Below are positions 6,244 to 8,370 of a stretch of DNA of 8,370 bases, piece after piece (position 1 is the first letter of the stretch; every line of letters starts with the position of its first letter). Below the pieces are notes generated by a model. The model ran no database searches. It saw only the letters and a program-made list of their open reading frames with translations, and was not told where the DNA came from. The DNA lies in the NCBI GenBank assembly GCA_052168355.1, contig JBQLZQ010000013.1, positions 1 through 8,370 on the forward strand. Reading direction: 5' to 3'. The stretch comes from JBQLZQ01 sp052168355. Its GTDB lineage: Bacteria; Pseudomonadota; Alphaproteobacteria; DSM-16000; Inquilinaceae. The position numbers and the translations under genes are program-made.

Positions 6244-7773
6244 TCACCCGGCCGACGGGATGCTCAAAACGGTCGCCTGCACCCGAGGTCCGCTTTGTCC
6301 GGCCGCGGTCGGTTCGGTCATCACCCGGTTTCGTCCGGCTTCCTTGGCCGCATACAGGGCGATGTCGGCTCGGCGCAGCAGATCCTCCGGGGCGCTGTCG
6401 GATTCGATGCGTTCGGTCACTCCGAAACTGGCGGTGACCCGCAGGTCCGGCGCCTCCTCCCCCAACTGGATCGCGGCGATCTTTTCCCGCAGCCGATCGG
6501 CCAGAATGGTGGCGCCTTCGGCCCCTGTTTCGGGTGTCAGGATGGCGAACTCCTCGCCGCCCAGACGGGCCAGACAATCCTGTCCGCGAACGGTCTCGGC
6601 GCACACCTTCGCCACAGCCTTGAGAACGGTGTCGCCGACGGCATGGCCATAGGTATCGTTGACCGCCTTGAAGAAATCGATGTCGAGCATGGTCACCGAC
6701 AGCCGGCGCTCATAACGCCGAGCGCGCGACAGCTCGTTGGCGGCAATCTCGAGAAACCGCCGCCGGTTGAGCAGGGCCGTTAGGGGATCGGTCGCGGCCT
6801 GCAGGTTGAGTTCCGCTTCCAGCCTCTTGCGATCCTCGATCTCGCGTTCCAGCCTTTCCTGGGTGGCCTCGCGCTCCCGCACCATCTCCGTCAGCTTTGC
6901 GGCCTGCCGTTCGAGATTGCGGTTGATCTGTTCCATCTTGCGCTGCTGGGATTTTTGCTCGCTGATGTCGGCGAGGATGACGGTCACGCCGTCCCCTGTC
7001 TTGACCAGGTTGACGCGGAACCAGGCGTCGAGACCGTCCAGATTGTAGTGGGTTTCGGTCTGGTGGGGCTTTCCCGTTTCGGCGGTGTGGCGGTACAGGT
7101 CGAACAGGCCCGACGCCATGAGGCCGGGAAACACACCGAGCAGGCGCTGATCGATCAGATCCTCCGGTGCCCGGCCCACGATACGCCCGGCCGCCGAATT
7201 GGCCGTCGTGATGATGAAGTCCTCCAGAACGCCGTCGGCGTCTCGAATCGCGCGCAGGTTGAGGATCCCCTCCATCACCGCCTCCATGATGCTTTCCAGC
7301 ATGGCGTGGCGCAGCTCGAGCGGTTTGTTGTAGACGATAAGGAGGCGATCGCCGTCGGCTCCGCGAACCGGCATGATCAGACGCTCCCAGATCAGGACCG
7401 AGGCGGCGTGTTCGGCCCGATGGACGGTATAAAGCGGCCGCCCCACCTCCAGTGCCTTGTCGTAGGCAAAGCGGAAAAAATCGCCCAGCTCGCCGGTGAA
7501 GTCGCTCGATCGTCGGCCGGTCATGTTGAGTTTTGAGGCGCGAGCGATGGCATTGCCGTAATAGAGATAGATATAGTCTCCATCGGCCAGCCGGCTCAGC
7601 TCCATTATATTGTCACAACACCAGTAAACAGCGTCCTTGTTAATCGTAAAAATATGTGGTATCTTATTATTTATCGTGTAATCATCCATCCACATTCTGT
7701 ATAATCGTGCAATATCGTTATTCTCGGTAATATCGAGAATATTTTCTCTAAAAATCTGCTTGAAAAGAGGCAT
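6244..7773 (-). CDS. Diguanylate cyclase with PAS sensors (PAS-PAS-GGDEF)
   Basis: 509 residues, no membrane span, so a soluble sensor enzyme that makes c-di-GMP from two GTP. Domains in order: residues ~15-150 a PAS_5-like sensor (LYRMW at 24-28, LNMTGRRSSDF at 82-92); ~160-270 a PAS domain closing with VTVILADISEQK; ~272-325 a charged coiled-coil linker; ~327-485 GGDEF. The cyclase keeps TDPLTALLNRRRF (328-340), MLDIDFFKAVND (362-373) with the metal-binding aspartate, the active loop GGEEF (405-409), and an intact inhibitory site RGQD (396-399) five residues before it, so it should be active and feedback-inhibited. There is no EAL domain. The start ATG 7773 is preferred; TTG 7821 would add 16 unlikely residues. 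A weak AGG stands upstream. The first ~55 codons are strikingly A+T-rich. Converges with the phospholipase gene, 18 bp apart. The signal sensed is unknown. Confidence 0.92.
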   Translation of the reverse strand: MPLFKQIFRENILDITENNDIARLYRMWMDDYTINNKIPHIFTINKDAVYWCCDNIMELSRLADGDYIYLYYGNAIARASKLNMTGRRSSDFTGELGDFFRFAYDKALEVGRPLYTVHRAEHAASVLIWERLIMPVRGADGDRLLIVYNKPLELRHAMLESIMEAVMEGILNLRAIRDADGVLEDFIITTANSAAGRIVGRAPEDLIDQRLLGVFPGLMASGLFDLYRHTAETGKPHQTETHYNLDGLDAWFRVNLVKTGDGVTVILADISEQKSQQRKMEQINRNLERQAAKLTEMVREREATQERLEREIEDRKRLEAELNLQAATDPLTALLNRRRFLEIAANELSRARRYERRLSVTMLDIDFFKAVNDTYGHAVGDTVLKAVAKVCAETVRGQDCLARLGGEEFAILTPETGAEGATILADRLREKIAAIQLGEEAPDLRVTASFGVTERIESDSAPEDLLRRADIALYAAKEAGRNRVMTEPTAAGQSGPRVQATVLSIPSAG

Positions 7774-8280
7774 TCCGCAAAACCTAATGGCAGAGATGGC
7801 CGGCCCAAGGTCCGGCACCAAGCGGGCCGTTTTCCGTTTTGGAGCGGCGTTTGTCGTCTTTCCCTGCGCATATTAACGCATCGGTCGGACCGCGCGTACC
7901 CAGCTGGTGGCGGCCCACTCGCACTGTACCTCCTCAGCTCCTCCCAAACCCTTAACGCGGGCCGGGCGGATTTCCGCCGTTCGTTAGATTTGTATACGAA
8001 CGGTTGACAGGCTGGTCGGCGGACGCCTGGCAACAGGATCGCGGCCTCGGCCGGTCACCAGGTCATGTTCAACGGCCGCCGCTTTCGAGAAGTTCTCCGA
8101 CCACAGATCGTTGAATTCGCTGACGCGGCCTGAAGGGTGGAGACCCTGTCAAAGATCACTCGCTCGCCGTCTAAACCCGCTCACGGCGCTTGGTCGTCTT
8201 GGCCCGGGATGGCCCCGGCTTGATCCCGAGTGGTACCCATGTGGTGCCCGACACCATTTCCCTTTCATAATCCGAGAATG
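7774..8280. other. About 500 bp without a convincing gene
   Basis: Between the diguanylate cyclase start and the terminator next to the tRNA I see no ORF with a credible start, ribosome site and family motif. Base composition is G+C-rich like the rest. It should contain the promoter of the cyclase gene; the best minus-strand -10-like sequence is TAATAT (7875-7870), without a matching -35. Other contents are an inverted repeat beside a TTGACA (7977-8009), a small 11-bp-period near-repeat (GTGGTACCC at 8230, GTGGTGCCC at 8241), and a plus-strand frame open without a start from 7988 to about 8280. A decayed gene is possible but I cannot name one. Confidence 0.5.
7977..8009. promoter_or_regulatory. 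Inverted repeat abutting a TTGACA box
   Basis: CCGTTCGT... in the form CGTTCGT (7978-7984) and ACGAACG (7996-8002), extended by C7977-G8003, makes a perfect 8-bp inverted repeat with an 11-bp A+T-rich spacer. TTGACA (8004-8009), a perfect -35 hexamer, touches its right end. No acceptable -10 follows at 16-19 bp on the plus strand, and no gene starts there. It could be an operator for a dimeric regulator of the cyclase promoter, or chance. Confidence 0.25.
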
Positions 8281-8313
8281 AAAGCCCGCTGGATCGTTGA
8301 TCCAGCGGGCTTT
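8281..8313 (-). terminator. Strong terminator hairpin after the tRNA gene
   Basis: AAAGCCCGCTGGATC (8281-8295) and GATCCAGCGGGCTTT (8299-8313) are perfect inverted copies, a 15-bp stem with a 3-nt loop. On the minus strand the stem ends in TTT followed by CATTC, 3 bp downstream of the tRNA CCA end. It is symmetric enough to work in both directions, but the only gene it visibly serves is the tRNA. Confidence 0.85.

Positions 8314-8370
<57 letters not shown>

Noticed and set aside
7774..7821. TTG start at 7821 for the diguanylate cyclase
   Set aside because: ATG 7773 is the better codon, and the added residues do not resemble a domain start.
7671..8033. 120-codon minus-strand frame overlapping the start of the cyclase gene
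   Set aside because: Arg/Pro-rich, out of frame with the cyclase, and overlaps its N-terminal coding region. No motif or ribosome site.
8230..8249. Near-tandem GTGGTACCC/GTGGTGCCC as a repeat array or attachment site
   Set aside because: Only two short copies with a mismatch. No match to the tRNA 3' end within the window and no integrase gene.

Overview
The window is G+C-rich DNA from a bacterial chromosome, most likely an alphaproteobacterium of the Rhodospirillales type. The pointers are the coding bias, a diguanylate cyclase with a PAS_5-like N-terminal sensor, palindromic intergenic repeats with TTTAGAGC/GCTCTAAA ends, and an initiator tRNA with an A-U pair in the anticodon stem. This placement is an inference from style and cannot be verified here. 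No plasmid, phage, transposase or CRISPR genes were seen.

Layout. Positions 1-60 show nothing recognisable. Positions 61-199 hold two 65-bp palindromic repeat units facing each other. The edge of the second unit supplies the stop codon of a 37-residue, single-membrane-span mini-gene on the minus strand (309..196), which has a TATAAT box upstream. Next on the minus strand is an M81/MlrC-type metallopeptidase gene (1990..497). It is divergent from a secreted 5'-nucleotidase-type metallophosphatase (2167..3684, plus). After a 67-bp gap that can fold in two competing ways come a MATE efflux transporter (3752..5155) and a patatin-like phospholipase (5152..6225), which overlap by ATGA and look like one operon. 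A PAS-GGDEF diguanylate cyclase (7773..6244, minus) converges on them, with its terminator apparently inside the end of the phospholipase gene. About 500 bp without a convincing gene follow. The window ends in the 3' part of an initiator tRNA-Met gene on the minus strand, with a perfect 15-bp terminator hairpin behind it.

Function. These are mostly ordinary housekeeping and accessory genes: peptide or amide hydrolysis (MlrC type), periplasmic nucleotide or phosphoester salvage, drug/metabolite efflux, lipid hydrolysis, and c-di-GMP synthesis. The only strongly implied functional coupling is MATE-patatin, through overlapping stop and start codons. No complete novel multi-gene system is visible. 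The observations most worth following are the inverted pair of palindromic units and its junction with the mini-gene, the sharply A+T-rich first ~55 codons of the diguanylate cyclase, the competing hairpins before the MATE gene, and the Asp-x-Tyr metal site in the nucleotidase.
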